Assembly: GCA_029255645.1 (NCBI GenBank)
Contig: JANLJE010000035.1
Coordinates: 1-50,400, forward strand
From: Comamonadaceae bacterium
GTDB taxonomy: Bacteria > Pseudomonadota > Gammaproteobacteria > Burkholderiales > Rhodocyclaceae
Direction: 5' to 3'
Length of the DNA: 50,400 bases
The position numbers were made by a program, and so were the translations under genes. Positions 36,552-47,598 of this stretch are shown one piece after another; position 1 is the stretch's first letter, and each line of letters starts with the position of its first letter. A model generated the notes under the pieces. That model saw only the letters and a program-made list of their open reading frames with translations, searched no databases and had not been told where the DNA came from.

Positions 36552-39500
36552 GACTGCGCCTCCCCCGGGATGAATCGGGCGATGCCGTTTCGCCCCTGTT
36601 CCTTGATACGGTACATGGCCTGATCGGCCTGCTCCACCAGCTGCGTCCCCTCCGGGTCGTCGTCCGGGAATACCGTGTAGCCGATGCTGCAGGAAACCTC
36701 CACCTCATCTTCGCCCAGGTCGATCGGCTGGAGGGCGGCGGCCAGCAGCTTGGCGGCGATCTGTTCCACCTGCTCCGGTTCTTTGAGGTTCTGCAGCAGC
36801 ACCATGAATTCGTCGCCAGCAATGCGGGCCAGGGTGTCATCTTCCCGCACACAGCGGGACATGCGCCGCGCTATGGCCTGCAGCACCCGATCGCCAGCCT
36901 GATGGCCGTAGCTGTCATTGATCTGCTTGAAACGGTCCAGGTCGATGAACAGCACAGCGAGGCGGGTACCCAGGCGCCGGGCCCGGGCCAGGCCGGCCTT
37001 GAGCCGGTCGTGGAACAGCAGGCGGTTGGGCAGGCCGGTCAGGTAATCATAGTTGGCCGCTTTCCACATCCGCTCTTCGCGGCGCTTGCGCTCGGTGATG
37101 TCCATGTAGACGCCCACATAGCGCTCCACGCCGCCGCCCGGGTTGCGGATGGCGGTGATGGCCAGCCACTGCGGCACCATCTCGCCCGTGCGGCGGCGGT
37201 TCCACACCTCGCCCTCCCAGTTGCCTTCCTGGCGCAGGCTCTGCCAGAGATCGCGGTGGAGCGCCGGATTCGGGTGCCCCGGGTTCATCACCTCGCCCAC
37301 CGGGCGGCCGACGATGTCCGGCAACGCGTAGCCGGCCAGGCGGCAGAAGGCTGGGTTGGCCTGGACAATGCAGCCCTCGGCATCGGTGACGACGATGGGC
37401 TGGCTGGTGGAATTGACCACCGCCTCGGCCAGCTGGCCATTGAGTTGAGCCGCCTTGGCGCGGGTGATGTCGGCAAAGGTGATGACCACCCCATGCGCCT
37501 GTTCGTCGCCTGGCAGCAGCAGGGGCCGGGCATTGACGGTGAGCCAGACCCGGCTGCCATCGGGATGCAGCACCCCCATCACCACCCGATCCACGGGCTG
37601 GCCGGTGGCCCTGGCCAGCGTCGCCGGATGCTCCGCCCCGGACAGGCTGGTGCCGTCTTCCCGGATGGCCTGCCAGCAGCTATCCAGACTATCGAGCCCC
37701 AGCATCTGCGCGCGGCTCACCCCGAGAATCTGGCAGGCCGCATCGTTGCAAAAGGTGATGACGCCCCGGGCATCCTGAACCACCACCCCTTCGGCCATCG
37801 CGGCCACCAGGGAGCGGTAACGCGCCTCGCTTTCGGCCATGGCATCTTCCACCCGCTTGCGGGCCGTGATGTCCTGCACGGTGCCGAGCATGCGTACCGG
37901 CGTGCCCTGGGCATCGAACAGGGGATTGCCCCGCTCCTGGACGTAACGGATGCCGCCATCGGGACGCTGGATGCGGTGGTCGACCTGATAGGGCCGCCGG
38001 TCGCTCAGGCTTTCATCGATGGCGGCCTGGACCCGGCCCCGGTCATCCGGGTGAATGCGCAGGGTGAAGGCTTCCAGCGTCGGGCTGCACTCGCCCGGCT
38101 CCAGGCCGAAGATGCGGAAGGTTTCGTCGGACCACCACAGCCCCCCCGAAGCAATATCCCACTCCCACCCTCCCATCTGGGCCAGCGCCTGCACTTCGGC
38201 CAGGCGCTGGCGCTCCTGCACCAGGGCCAGTTCGACCGCCTTGCGCTCACTGATGTCGGTTTGCATCCCCATGAAACGGCAGGGCAGCCCCGCTTCATCC
38301 CACTCCACCGCCTGGCCCCGGGACAGCACCCAGCGCCAGCCCCCTTCCTTGGTGCGCATGCGGAATTCCGCTTCGTAGAAAGGGGGGCGGCGTTCCCGGC
38401 AGGACTGAGCCAGCCGCATCGCCTCCGGCAGGTCATCGGGATGCATCAGCCTTGTCCAGGTCTCGCAGTCATCCTCGATGTCTTCGGGGCTGTAACCGAG
38501 CATGGCCTTCCAGCGTGGCGAATACCAGGCCGCCCGGGTCCGCAGATCGATGTCCCAGACTCCATCCCGGGAGGCGGTCACGGCCCACTGCCAGCGCTGC
38601 TCCGCCTCGTGCAGGGCCGCGGCCATGCGCCGTGACTCGGTCACATCGAACACCACCCCGCGGATCAGGATGGGCTGGCCCGCCGGATCCACTTCACGGA
38701 CGCCCCGGGCAAACAGGATTTTTTCGCTCCGGCCATCTGCCGGCAACATCCGGTATTCCACCTCGAAGGGCTGCCCCTCCTGCCTGCAGCGCGCCACTGC
38801 CGCCTCAACCCGCTTCCGGTCATCGGCATGAATGCGCGTCATGAAAGCCGCGACGCTGGGCGGCGGCTCGTCCCTGGCAAAGCCGAAAACATCTTGAGCA
38901 GAGGGCGACCAGCGCAGACATGGCTGCACCAGGTCTTCTTCCCAACTGCCAAAGCCGGCCAGGTTCAGGGTTTCTTCCAGGCGCTCGCGCTCGTGCTGGC
39001 GCAGCCGCTCGACGCGTTCGCTTTGTTGCAGATAGCGACAGGAAACCCACCATATCAGCAGCACCAGCGCCGTTGCCGCAGCGGCCAGATAGCCGTATTG
39101 ACGCGATTCCTTGCCTATCCCGGCTCGCACGCCGGCCATGGAAAGGGAAACGCCGGCCAGCAAGTCCTGCTCCGCCAGGGGCTGGTAGGCGATCATCCGT
39201 TCCCGGCCATCCAGCGTGCTGGGGCGCAAATGCGCCTGGTAGGGCGGCGAGATGAAGGGCCGCACCGATTCAGGCAGTCGCACCCCGAGATAGGCGTCGA
39301 CCTGGGGATAACGGCTGACCACGGTGAGATCGGGTTTGATCAGGGTCAGCACATGGTCCTCCCCCAGATCGATATCGTGTCCGACCTGGGCCAGGGCACG
39401 GGCCGGAACGGAAAATACCAGCACCCCGGCAAAGCGGCCCTGGGCATCGTCGAGGCGGCGCGATACCTGCACGGTCCATTGCTGCGATACCCGCCCCAGC

Positions 39501-39952
39501 ACGGGCGCGCCGATGTAGGGACGGTCCCGGTCCTCACCCAGATGCACCAGGAAATGCGGACGGTCGGAAAGATCAACGGGCCGGGCCGGCGTGCCCAGGC
39601 TGGAATACTGCAACTGGCCATCGCGCCCGATCACGGCAACCTGGATCACCAGACCGGCCAGCGGCCCCTGGCAGAGCAGGGCCGTCGTGCGCTTGAACAG
39701 CCCGGTATCGCCGCGCTGGAACAGGTCGCGCAGGACCAGCATGGCAACATCCAGTTCCTGCAGGGCGCTGCGCACCACTTCGCCATAGACACGGGCCATG
39801 TTCTCGGCCCGGATGCGCTGGGCCGTCTCGTACCGGGCGTGAATCTCCCCCGTTTCGTGCTGCACGGCCAGCCAGATGCTCAAGATCAGCACCGCCGCCA
39901 GCAGACCGGCCAGTTGCCGCAGACGCACGAACCAGGAAACGGCGGCCGGCAT
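36548..39952 (-). CDS. Multi-PAS membrane-bound diguanylate cyclase
   Basis: A 1134-residue sensor that should make c-di-GMP. A membrane helix (about 12-30), a periplasmic Cache-like domain (about 40-290, DLSDRPHFLVHL and QWTVQVSRR) and a second helix (about 300-320) are followed by five PAS/PAC units (about 334-960) and a C-terminal GGDEF domain (about 965-1125). The active-site motif is AGDEF, a variant found in active cyclases. The inhibitory RxxD site (REDD) lies five residues before it. No EAL domain. It is sandwiched between two paralogous dehydrogenases with a 3-bp gap on one side and a 4-bp overlap on the other. Confidence 0.93.
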   Translation of the reverse strand: MPAAVSWFVRLRQLAGLLAAVLILSIWLAVQHETGEIHARYETAQRIRAENMARVYGEVVRSALQELDVAMLVLRDLFQRGDTGLFKRTTALLCQGPLAGLVIQVAVIGRDGQLQYSSLGTPARPVDLSDRPHFLVHLGEDRDRPYIGAPVLGRVSQQWTVQVSRRLDDAQGRFAGVLVFSVPARALAQVGHDIDLGEDHVLTLIKPDLTVVSRYPQVDAYLGVRLPESVRPFISPPYQAHLRPSTLDGRERMIAYQPLAEQDLLAGVSLSMAGVRAGIGKESRQYGYLAAAATALVLLIWWVSCRYLQQSERVERLRQHERERLEETLNLAGFGSWEEDLVQPCLRWSPSAQDVFGFARDEPPPSVAAFMTRIHADDRKRVEAAVARCRQEGQPFEVEYRMLPADGRSEKILFARGVREVDPAGQPILIRGVVFDVTESRRMAAALHEAEQRWQWAVTASRDGVWDIDLRTRAAWYSPRWKAMLGYSPEDIEDDCETWTRLMHPDDLPEAMRLAQSCRERRPPFYEAEFRMRTKEGGWRWVLSRGQAVEWDEAGLPCRFMGMQTDISERKAVELALVQERQRLAEVQALAQMGGWEWDIASGGLWWSDETFRIFGLEPGECSPTLEAFTLRIHPDDRGRVQAAIDESLSDRRPYQVDHRIQRPDGGIRYVQERGNPLFDAQGTPVRMLGTVQDITARKRVEDAMAESEARYRSLVAAMAEGVVVQDARGVITFCNDAACQILGVSRAQMLGLDSLDSCWQAIREDGTSLSGAEHPATLARATGQPVDRVVMGVLHPDGSRVWLTVNARPLLLPGDEQAHGVVITFADITRAKAAQLNGQLAEAVVNSTSQPIVVTDAEGCIVQANPAFCRLAGYALPDIVGRPVGEVMNPGHPNPALHRDLWQSLRQEGNWEGEVWNRRRTGEMVPQWLAITAIRNPGGGVERYVGVYMDITERKRREERMWKAANYDYLTGLPNRLLFHDRLKAGLARARRLGTRLAVLFIDLDRFKQINDSYGHQAGDRVLQAIARRMSRCVREDDTLARIAGDEFMVLLQNLKEPEQVEQIAAKLLAAALQPIDLGEDEVEVSCSIGYTVFPDDDPEGTQLVEQADQAMYRIKEQGRNGIARFIPGEAQS

Positions 39953-39955
39953 GTC

Positions 39956-40828
39956 TTAACGCCCCGAAAGCTGTTCGAGCAGCTCGAGCAGGGCGATGGA
40001 GTCCTTTTCCGCCAGGCCCTGGCCGACCATGGCATTGAACAACTGCGCCGTCGCCGCCGCACCGGGCAGCATCACCCCCAGTTCAAAGGCCGTTGCCATG
40101 ACGATATTCATGTCCTTCTGGTGCATCCACGCCTTGAAACCCGGCTTGAAATTGCGCTCCAGCATGCGCTGACCATGGTTTTCGAGGATTTTTGAATGGG
40201 CAAAGCCGCCCAGCAGGGCTTCCCGCACCCTGGCCGGGTCCACCCCGGACTGACGCGCGAAGTTGAAGGCCTCGGCCACGGCCAGCACCCCCATCCCGGT
40301 CACCACCTGATTCGCCGCCTTGGCGACCTGGCCGGCGCCGGAAGCGCCCACATGGACGATGTTCTTGCCCATCGCCGTGAAGGCGGGCAGCGCCCGGTCG
40401 AAGGCGGCCTGGCTGCCGCCGACCATGATCGCCAAGGTAGCGGCGATGGCCCCGGCCTCGCCGCCGGAAACCGGGGCGTCGAGGAAATCGATCCCGGCTG
40501 CCGCCAGATCCCCGCCGATGGCCCGGGCTGCCACCGGGGCGATGGTGCTCATGTCTGCCGCCACCAGCCCGGAACGGGGGCGGCAGGCCAGCCCCTGCTC
40601 GCCGAGCATCACCTGGCGCACATCCGGGGCATCGGCCACCATGGAAATCACCAGTTCCGCCCAGCTCCCCAGATCCGCCGGATTTTCCCCTGGCGCGGCC
40701 CCCGCCGCCAGGAGCGGCGCCATCGACTCGGGACGACGGGCCCATACCTTGAGCTCATGCCCTGCCTCGAGCAGATTGAGGGCCATGGGTCTGCCCATGA
40801 TCCCCAGTCCGATAAAACCGATTTTCAT
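39956..40828 (-). CDS. NAD(P)-dependent beta-hydroxyacid dehydrogenase, copy 2
   Basis: A 290-residue paralogue of the protein at 35610-36551, with GFIGLGIMG at the N-terminus, DAPVSGG and catalytic lysine in GAGQVAKAANQ. Conserved NAxxE-type segments suggest GlxR/GarR-like small hydroxyacid substrates, which cannot be fixed from sequence. It is first in the tightly packed run that ends at ccoS, starting 72 bp after the cytochrome b561-type gene. The two copies are clearly diverged, so this is an old duplication. Confidence 0.88.
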   Translation of the reverse strand: MKIGFIGLGIMGRPMALNLLEAGHELKVWARRPESMAPLLAAGAAPGENPADLGSWAELVISMVADAPDVRQVMLGEQGLACRPRSGLVAADMSTIAPVAARAIGGDLAAAGIDFLDAPVSGGEAGAIAATLAIMVGGSQAAFDRALPAFTAMGKNIVHVGASGAGQVAKAANQVVTGMGVLAVAEAFNFARQSGVDPARVREALLGGFAHSKILENHGQRMLERNFKPGFKAWMHQKDMNIVMATAFELGVMLPGAAATAQLFNAMVGQGLAEKDSIALLELLEQLSGR

Positions 40829-40900
40829 GCTTTTGCGCCCGCCTCAAGACAAAAAGTTCTCAGTGCAGCCATCCGTGCCCCGAGCTTGCCACCCGGCCTC

Positions 40901-41611
40901 TCACCAGGCCGGCGTTTGCACCGCGGCGGGAGGCGGCGGTGCCGGCATCCAGGACCCTGCTGCCCCCCACAGCGCCAACCCCGCCAGGGCCAGGGCCAGG
41001 ATCAACGCCAGCGGGCCGCCGCCCTGGGCCGACTCCCCCTGCTCCCCCTGCTCCCCCAGCTCCCTCTTATCCGCCTCCTTCCAGCCGGTAATCATGGGTT
41101 TCACCAGATTGTCCTTCTTCACATGGGCGTAGAACAGGATGGCGCCCACATGCAGGGCGACCAGGGCCAGGATCACCTTGCTCAGCAGCTGGTGCATCCC
41201 CGTCAGGCGGCTGGAGAGTTCGCTGCCCGCCAGCTCATAGAGGGGGCCGCGAAAGGCGATGTCGTCATTGGCAAAGAGGCCCAGCACCGCCTGTAAGCCG
41301 ACGAGGCCGAGCAGGGCGAAGACCGACAGGGCGCCGAGCGGGTTGTGGCCCAGTCCCCGCCATTCCCCGTGGAGATAGGCACGAATGCGCCCCGGCAAAG
41401 GAAAGAACTGGGCAAAGCGGGCGTAGGTGGGGCCGACGAAGCCCCAGACCAGGCGAAAGGCGATCAGCCCCAGCGCGAACAGGCCGATTTTGCCGTGCCA
41501 CTCGATGGCATTGCCGCCCACCTCGCCGGTCACGAACAGAGCCAGCACCGCCGCTGCCAGCAGCCAGTGGAAAAGCCGGGTGGGCAAGTCCCAAAGCCTG
41601 ATTTTCTGCAT
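40901..41611 (-). CDS. Cytochrome b561-type dihaem membrane protein
   Basis: A 236-residue protein of the cytochrome b561 / Ni-Fe-hydrogenase b-subunit family. It has four membrane helices with histidines in RLFHWLL, EWHGKIG, MHQLLSK and VALHVGAIL that can hold two b haems. A Gln/Glu/Gly-rich linker, a fifth hydrophobic helix and a proline-rich C-terminus follow. ATG 41611 has AGGAG six bases upstream. It likely moves electrons between quinol and a cytochrome c or other partner, but none is encoded alongside. Confidence 0.85.
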   Translation of the reverse strand: MQKIRLWDLPTRLFHWLLAAAVLALFVTGEVGGNAIEWHGKIGLFALGLIAFRLVWGFVGPTYARFAQFFPLPGRIRAYLHGEWRGLGHNPLGALSVFALLGLVGLQAVLGLFANDDIAFRGPLYELAGSELSSRLTGMHQLLSKVILALVALHVGAILFYAHVKKDNLVKPMITGWKEADKRELGEQGEQGESAQGGGPLALILALALAGLALWGAAGSWMPAPPPPAAVQTPAW

Positions 41612-41786
41612 CTCGTTCTCCTGAAGAAAAAGCCCTTTTCCCGGGCCGCGCGGCAAGGATAGCCGAATGCCCGCCGCCTGGGCAGCCGGGCAGGAGGCGG
41701 CCATGCAGGACGGCAGGGCCTGGCGTGTCATGAAGCCATCGATGCCCGCCACCGCAGGACCGCACCCCGGAGCGGCGGCCCTGTCC

Positions 41787-42758
41787 TCAGACGCAGGCGC
41801 CGTCCTCGGTCACGTTGGGGTCCTTGGCCTTGGGCGGCTTGACGAACTGCTCGCGGGACACGCCCAGCCACATCACCAAGGGCGAAGCCACCAGTACCGA
41901 GGAATAGATGCCGAAGCAGATGCCGATGGTCAGCGCCAGGGAGAAGAAGTACAGGGTTTCCCCGCCAAACAGCAACATCGACAGCACCATGATCTGGGTG
42001 GAGCCGTGCGTGATCACGGTGCGGGAGATGGTGCTGGTGATGGCGTAGTCCAGGATCTGGGGTGTACTCAGGCTGCGCGCCTTCTTGAAGGTTTCCCGCA
42101 CCCGGTCGAACACCACCACCGACTCGTTCACCGAGTACCCCAGCACGGCCAGCACGGCCGCCAGCACCGAGAGGGAAAATTCCCACTGGAAGAAGGCGAA
42201 GAAGCCCAGGATGATGATCACGTCATGCAGGTTGGCGATGATGGCGGAAACGGAAAAGCGCCATTCGAAACGCAGGGCCAGATACACCATGATGCCGACG
42301 ATCACCAGCAGCAGCGCCAGTGCGCCGTTTTCAGCCAGCTCCTTACCCACCTGGGGACCGACGAATTCCACCCGGCGCAGGTGGGCACCGGGGGCCTCGG
42401 TCTCCAGCGCCGCCAGGACCTGCTCGCCCTGACGCACCATGCCCTGCTCACCGGCGGCCTCATCAGCACTGATCGATTTGAGCGGCAGGCGGATCAGGAC
42501 ATCGCGGGACGACCCGAAGTTCTGCACGGCAAAATCGGAATACCCGGCCAAGGATAGCGCGCCGCGCACTTTTTCCAGATCGGCGGCCTCCTCGTAATTC
42601 ACTTCCACCAGGGTGCCGCCGGTAAATTCCACCGACAAGTGCAGCCCCCGGGTCGCGAGGAAGAACACGGCCAGCGCAAAGGTGATCACCGAGATGATGT
42701 TGAACACCAGCGCATGGCGCATGAAGGGAATGTCTTTTTTGATGCGGAACAGTTCCAT
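41787..42758 (-). CDS. secF: Protein translocase subunit SecF
   Basis: A 323-residue six-helix subunit of SecDF, which uses the proton gradient to help release proteins from the Sec channel. The sequence has SVEFTGGTLVEV near the start and GYSVNESVVVFDRVRE in the fourth-helix region. ATG 42758, 11 bp after secD. Length typical. Confidence 0.97.
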   Translation of the reverse strand: MELFRIKKDIPFMRHALVFNIISVITFALAVFFLATRGLHLSVEFTGGTLVEVNYEEAADLEKVRGALSLAGYSDFAVQNFGSSRDVLIRLPLKSISADEAAGEQGMVRQGEQVLAALETEAPGAHLRRVEFVGPQVGKELAENGALALLLVIVGIMVYLALRFEWRFSVSAIIANLHDVIIILGFFAFFQWEFSLSVLAAVLAVLGYSVNESVVVFDRVRETFKKARSLSTPQILDYAITSTISRTVITHGSTQIMVLSMLLFGGETLYFFSLALTIGICFGIYSSVLVASPLVMWLGVSREQFVKPPKAKDPNVTEDGACV

Positions 42759-42769
42759 GCTGCTTCCCC

Positions 42770-44638
42770 TTACTTGGCCGTATCGGCGTCAGGTTTCCAG
42801 ACCTGGCCAATGGCGACCTTGGTCAGTTTCTTCTGGCGGCCATAGATCAGGTTCACCAGGGCGCGGGATACCACCACCGCCGAGAAGATGGAGGTGAGAA
42901 TGCCCAGACAATGCACCACGGCAAAGCCGCGCACCGGGCCGGAGCCGAAGATCAGCAGCGCCAGGCCGGCGATCAAGGTGGTGATGTTGGAGTCGAGGAT
43001 GGTGCCGAAGGCCCGCTCATAGCCAGTGGTGATGGCCGTCTGGGGCGGCAGGCCATTGCGCAGTTCTTCCCGCACCCGTTCATTGATCAGGACGTTGGCG
43101 TCGATGGCCATGCCCAGGGCGAGGGCGATGGCGGCGATGCCGGGCAGGGTCAGGGTGGCCTGAAGCATGGAGAGCAGGGCCACCAGGAACAGCAGGTTGG
43201 AGGCCAGGGCCACCACCGAGATGACACCAAACACTTGATAGTAAATGATCATGAACACGGCGATGGCCACGAAGCCCCAGAGGGTGGAATCAAAACCCTT
43301 CTTGATGTTTTCGGCGCCCAGGGAGGGGCCGATGGTGCGCTCTTCGATGATGTTCATGGGCGCGGCCAGCGAACCGGCGCGTAGCAGGAGGGCGGTGTCA
43401 TTGGCTTCCTGGGTCGTCATGCGCCCGGAAATCTGCACCCGGCCACCGCTGATTTCACTGCGGATCACGGGGGCCGTCACGACTTCGCCCCGGCCCTTTT
43501 CGATCAGCAGGATGGCCATGCGTTTGCCCACGTTCTCCCGGGTCACATCGCGGAAAATGCGGGCCCCGGAGGAATCCAGGGTGAGATGCACGGCAGGTTC
43601 GTTGGTCTGGCTGTCGAAGCCGGCCTGGGCATCGGTAAGCCGCTCGCCGGTCAGCACCACCTGCTTCTTCACCAGGAGCGGCGCCCCGCCCCGCTCGGTG
43701 TAGAGCTCGGTGCCAAACGGCACCTGGCCGGCGAGGGCGCGCTCCAGGGCGCCAGGGGTGTCATCCACCATGCGAATTTCCAGGGTGGCGGTGCGGCCCA
43801 GGATGTCCTTGGCCTTGGCGGTATCCTGCACCCCCGGCAGTTGCACCACGATCCGGTCGGCGCCCTGCTGGGCAATCACCGGCTCGGCCACCCCCAGTTC
43901 GTTGATGCGGTTGTACAGGGTGTTGATGTTCTGCTTGATGGCGTATTCGCGCAGCTTGACCAGCGCCTCGGGCTTCAGGGTGGCGACCAGGCGCAGACTG
44001 CCGGCGTCGTCCTGTTCAACCAGGCTCAGGTCGGCCATGTCGGCGGCAATGGCCGCACGGGCCTTGTCACGCGTTCCGGCATCGCGGAAATTGATGACGA
44101 TGCGATCGCCTTCGCGGTCGATGCCGGCATGGCGCACATTCTTGTCGCGCAGCAGGGTGCGCAGATCGGCACTGATGGAATCGAGGCGCTTCGCCTGGGC
44201 GCCGGGCATGTCCACCTGGAGGAGGAAGTGCACCCCGCCGCGCAGGTCCAGGCCCAGGTACATGGGCAGGGCGCCGATGTGGGTGAGCCACTTGGGCGAG
44301 GCGGTGAGCAGGTTCAGGGCAATGACGTAGTCGGCATTGGCCGGGTCGGGATTGAGGGCTTTTTCCAGGGCATCCTTGGCCTTCAACTGGGCATCGCCAT
44401 CCTTGAGACGGATCTTGATCCCGTTGGGCTCCACGAAAATGCCATCCGCCGCCACCTGGGCCTGCTGCAGGATGTCTTCTATGCGCGGCAAGATGCCGGC
44501 ATCGACCTTGAGGGTGGCCCGGTTGGAGGAAACCTGCACCGCCGGCGCCTCGCCAAAGAAGTTGGGCAAGGCATAGATGAAACCGATCAGCAGGGCCACG
44601 GCCACCGTGATGTATTTCCAGAGGGGATAACGATTCAT
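42770..44638 (-). CDS. secD: Protein translocase subunit SecD
   Basis: A 622-residue partner of SecF: an N-terminal helix (MNRYPLWKYITVAVAL), a large periplasmic region with GLDLRGGVHFLLQVD, and five C-terminal helices including LALGMAIDANVLINERVREEL. I start it at ATG 44638, which gives the canonical N-terminus; the open frame upstream is not conserved. It lies between yajC (81 bp) and secF (11 bp). Confidence 0.97.
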   Translation of the reverse strand: MNRYPLWKYITVAVALLIGFIYALPNFFGEAPAVQVSSNRATLKVDAGILPRIEDILQQAQVAADGIFVEPNGIKIRLKDGDAQLKAKDALEKALNPDPANADYVIALNLLTASPKWLTHIGALPMYLGLDLRGGVHFLLQVDMPGAQAKRLDSISADLRTLLRDKNVRHAGIDREGDRIVINFRDAGTRDKARAAIAADMADLSLVEQDDAGSLRLVATLKPEALVKLREYAIKQNINTLYNRINELGVAEPVIAQQGADRIVVQLPGVQDTAKAKDILGRTATLEIRMVDDTPGALERALAGQVPFGTELYTERGGAPLLVKKQVVLTGERLTDAQAGFDSQTNEPAVHLTLDSSGARIFRDVTRENVGKRMAILLIEKGRGEVVTAPVIRSEISGGRVQISGRMTTQEANDTALLLRAGSLAAPMNIIEERTIGPSLGAENIKKGFDSTLWGFVAIAVFMIIYYQVFGVISVVALASNLLFLVALLSMLQATLTLPGIAAIALALGMAIDANVLINERVREELRNGLPPQTAITTGYERAFGTILDSNITTLIAGLALLIFGSGPVRGFAVVHCLGILTSIFSAVVVSRALVNLIYGRQKKLTKVAIGQVWKPDADTAK

Positions 44639-44719
44639 GGGAAACCTTGAGGCTGGATCCAGAAACAGGACAAGGACGGGGACGGGAGCCGCGGCCCCCT
44701 CCCGCATGGTTTGCCGGAA

Positions 44720-45049
44720 TTAGACGGCGGACTTGAGGGTGCCCTTGGGCAGCACGATCTGCACCGCCGGACGCTGCACCACGATCTCGACGCCTTCTGC
44801 CACTTCCAGGGCAATATAGTGGTCGCCCACCTTGGCGATGCGGCCGGTGATACCGCCCTGGGTCACGACTTCGTCACCCTTTTGCAGGGCATCGGTCATG
44901 GCCTTGTGTTCCTTGGCGCGCTTCATCTGGGGACGGATCATCAGGAACCAGATGACCACGAACATCAGGATCAAGGGCAGAAACTGCATGAGACCACCGG
45001 CAGGACCAGCGGCGGCAACGGCTTCCTGAGCATGGGCAAGGCTAATCAT
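44720..45049 (-). CDS. yajC: Sec translocon accessory protein YajC
   Basis: A 109-residue single-helix membrane protein (helix at about 20-38, FLPLILMFVVIWFLMIRPQMKR) with the typical KPGDEVVTQGGI-like stretch QKGDEVVTQGGITG. It joins SecD and SecF in the translocon. ATG 45049, 51 bp after tgt. Order queA-tgt-yajC-secD-secF is common in proteobacteria. Confidence 0.96.
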   Translation of the reverse strand: MISLAHAQEAVAAAGPAGGLMQFLPLILMFVVIWFLMIRPQMKRAKEHKAMTDALQKGDEVVTQGGITGRIAKVGDHYIALEVAEGVEIVVQRPAVQIVLPKGTLKSAV

Positions 45050-45100
45050 GGACGGGTACTCCCAATTGAAAATCATGAAGGCGGCGATTCTAACATCCCT

Positions 45101-47237
<2,137 letters not shown>

Positions 47238-47290
47238 GGTATCTTGTGGCCTCGGGTTGATTCAGGGATAATCCGCCCTCTTCATCTCGT

Positions 47291-47375
47291 GCCGAGATGG
47301 CGGAATCGGTAGACGCAGCGGATTCAAAATCCGCCGCCGCAAGGTGTGAGGGTTCGAGTCCCTCTCTCGGCACCA
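47291..47375 (+). tRNA. tRNA-Leu (anticodon CAA)
   Basis: An 85-nt class II tRNA with encoded CCA. The acceptor is GCCGAGA with TCTCGGC. The anticodon stem GCGGA/TCCGC holds loop TTCAAAA, giving anticodon CAA for UUG. It has a long variable arm and a T-arm with GGTTCGAGTCC. It is divergent from queA. No integrase or copied tRNA 3' end is seen, so it is not visibly used as an attachment site. Confidence 0.97.
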
Positions 47376-47380
47376 TCCGT

Positions 47381-47504
47381 AAAACCGGCCTCCCTCTGCG
47401 TCTCTGGCTCTGGCTCTGTCCCTGTGGCTCTGTGGCAAAACCGGCCTCCATCAGCCCCCGATCCATCAGCCCCGATCCATCAGCCCCCGATCCATCAACC
47501 CCGA
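47381..47504. repeat. Low-complexity tandem repeats downstream of tRNA-Leu
   Basis: Two copies of AAAACCGGCCTCC (47381-47393 and 47437-47449) flank CTCTGG/CTCTGTGG micro-repeats. Then come four copies of a 14-15 bp unit TCCATCAGCCCCCGA (47447-47504). The region does not encode a protein I recognise and has no spacers, so it is not a CRISPR. Confidence 0.88.
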
Positions 47505-47598
47505 AGCCCCCCTCCAAAACAAAAGGGCGCCATTCTAGCAGCCTGCCGGGCTTTCCCTGAGCAAAATGACGCTTCGTCCCTGGAATTCCGCCAGAGCC

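Noticed and set aside
35610-40828. Valine or glyoxylate catabolic operon
   Set aside because: Two dehydrogenases of that broad family are present, but no acyl-CoA, glyoxylate carboligase or hydroxypyruvate isomerase genes accompany them; the context is oxidase assembly and c-di-GMP.
47291-47375. tRNA-Leu as a mobile-element attachment site
   Set aside because: No integrase, no duplicated tRNA 3' end and no foreign-looking gene block directly after it.
47447-47504. Possible CRISPR array
   Set aside because: Units are 14-15 bp, contiguous and without spacers; no cas genes in the window. The same reasoning excludes 17166-17226 and 5914-5974.
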